DNA from: Macrococcus hajekii
Lineage (GTDB): Bacteria; Bacillota; Bacilli; Staphylococcales; Staphylococcaceae
Direction: 5' to 3'
Length of the DNA stretch: 64,000 bases
NCBI RefSeq assembly: GCF_004359505.1
Contig: NZ_SCWE01000002.1
Span: 124,001-188,000 of the forward strand
Under the pieces are notes generated by a model that saw nothing but the letters and a program-made list of their open reading frames with translations, did no database searches and had not been told where the DNA came from. Of the stretch, positions 63,231-64,000 are shown piece after piece. Both the position numbers and the translations under genes were made by a program. Each line of letters begins with the position of its first letter. Position 1 is the stretch's first letter.

Positions 63231-64000
63231 CTAATGTTCGGACATAAAACCATTACCTAATACATCCCTCACATCATGGACAACAACAAAGGCATTCGGA
63301 TCAATCTTGCTGATCATTCGCTTCGTTCTAGATAACTGCAATTTATTAATCACACAATACAAAACCTCTGTTTCGCGTTTTGTGTAGTAACCTTTACCAT
63401 TCAATAATGTCACACCACGTCCGATATCTTCATCAAGCATCTTTGCAATCGGATCAGGATTCTGAGAAATGATAGTGATTGCCTTTTTAGGGTTTGTCCC
63501 TTCAATCATGAAGTCCATTGCTTTTGTACCGATATAGAGACTGAGCGTTGTCAGAAGTGCTTTTTCAATCGGCATAACCGTCAATGAAATAGCGACAACG
63601 ATTAAGTCAAAGAATAATAATGCATACGACGTACTCACATCTAGATACTTATGCGCAATACGTGCCAGAATAGTCGTTCCAGCAGTCGTACCTCCTACCA
63701 TTACAATCAGACCAATACCGATCCCTACTAAAAATCCACCGAAGATCGTCGCTACGAGTACTTGATCCAGATGCAGCTGCCATGACTCCGTTAAATGCAG
63801 GAAAATCGATAACGAAATAATCGAGATAACAGTCAGCACCATCGAGCGTTTTGATAGAAACTTATAGCCCACTCCTAGTAGAACGAGGTTCATAATTAAC
63901 GTAGAAATGGCCGGCGACCAGCCAAATGCATAAAGAAAGATGAGTGAAAGACCCGTCACGCCACCCTCTCCGAGATTAGCAGGAATGATAAACATATTAA
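63231..64000 (-). CDS. YitT-family membrane protein, N-terminus cut by window edge
   Basis: At least 256 residues. About five membrane helices, then a cytoplasmic DUF2179-type domain (about 165-254: AITIISQNPDPIAKMLDED, GVTLLNGKGYYTKRETEVLYCVI). The frame is open to the edge, and the codons before the first ATG (63995) continue the family pattern (N-MFIIPANLGEGGVTG), so the true start is beyond 64000. Function unknown; seven bases upstream of the nagB ribosome site area, possible operon. Confidence 0.85.
   Translation of the reverse strand, partial: NMFIIPANLGEGGVTGLSLIFLYAFGWSPAISTLIMNLVLLGVGYKFLSKRSMVLTVISIISLSIFLHLTESWQLHLDQVLVATIFGGFLVGIGIGLIVMVGGTTAGTTILARIAHKYLDVSTSYALLFFDLIVVAISLTVMPIEKALLTTLSLYIGTKAMDFMIEGTNPKKAITIISQNPDPIAKMLDEDIGRGVTLLNGKGYYTKRETEVLYCVINKLQLSRTKRMISKIDPNAFVVVHDVRDVLGNGFMSEH

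Overview
The window reads as chromosome of a low-GC Firmicute of the family Staphylococcaceae. Gene order rpsI-rplM-truA-ecfT-ecfA2-ecfA1-...-rplQ-rpoA through rpsJ, then a purine permease, topB, glcU-gdh, an RND transporter and femX/fmhB, is the order I know from Staphylococcus. The pilus locus, an extra gene between rplQ and ecfA1, and a SAM riboswitch on an aminotransferase argue for a relative such as Macrococcus or Mammaliicoccus rather than S. aureus. Genus is an inference; no 16S gene is present.

Layout. 1-4.6 kb: a sortase-assembled pilus operon on the minus strand (tip adhesin, major pilin, class C sortase cut by the window edge). 4.7-5.3 kb: a decayed IS30-family element and a small unknown gene. 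5.4-24.5 kb: the translation block on the minus strand: L13/S9 operon, truA, ECF transporter core, then the alpha, spc and S10 operons, with secY, adk, infA and rpoA embedded. One extra NTF2-like gene lies between rplQ and ecfA1, behind a leader with mutually exclusive RNA pairings. 24.6-28.7 kb: a membrane protein, a guanine/hypoxanthine permease with a PurR-type operator, and topoisomerase III. 28.7-36.7 kb: HAD phosphatase plus acetyltransferase, glucose uptake plus glucose dehydrogenase with a sigma-B-like promoter, an Xre/membrane protein pair, a diadenosine-tetraphosphatase-like phosphoesterase, a YbaK deacylase, and an MFS efflux pump overlapping a small coiled-coil protein. 36.7-44 kb: an MtnE-like aminotransferase under a SAM riboswitch, an RND transporter, FemX, a VOC protein and several small membrane proteins.

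44-57.4 kb: a secreted multidomain nuclease, then a ten-gene sugar operon transcribed on the minus strand: binding protein, two permeases, LacI regulator, ThuA-like protein, two Gfo/Idh/MocA dehydrogenases, a TIM-barrel isomerase, an MsmX-type ATPase and a GH13 alpha-glucosidase. Its promoter lies between two perfect cre/LacI-type operators. The gene set suggests import of an alpha-glucoside and oxidation/epimerisation through 3-keto-sugars.

57.4-64 kb: a dynamin/IRG-like GTPase, an FhuCBG-type siderophore importer divergent from an IruO-type reductase around one Fur box (uptake and reductive iron release under one switch), nagB, and a YitT-family membrane protein cut by the right edge.

No tRNA, rRNA, CRISPR array, prophage or plasmid replication gene was found. 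The most unusual items are the pilus locus, the keto-sugar operon and the candidate attenuator RNA before the NTF2-like gene.
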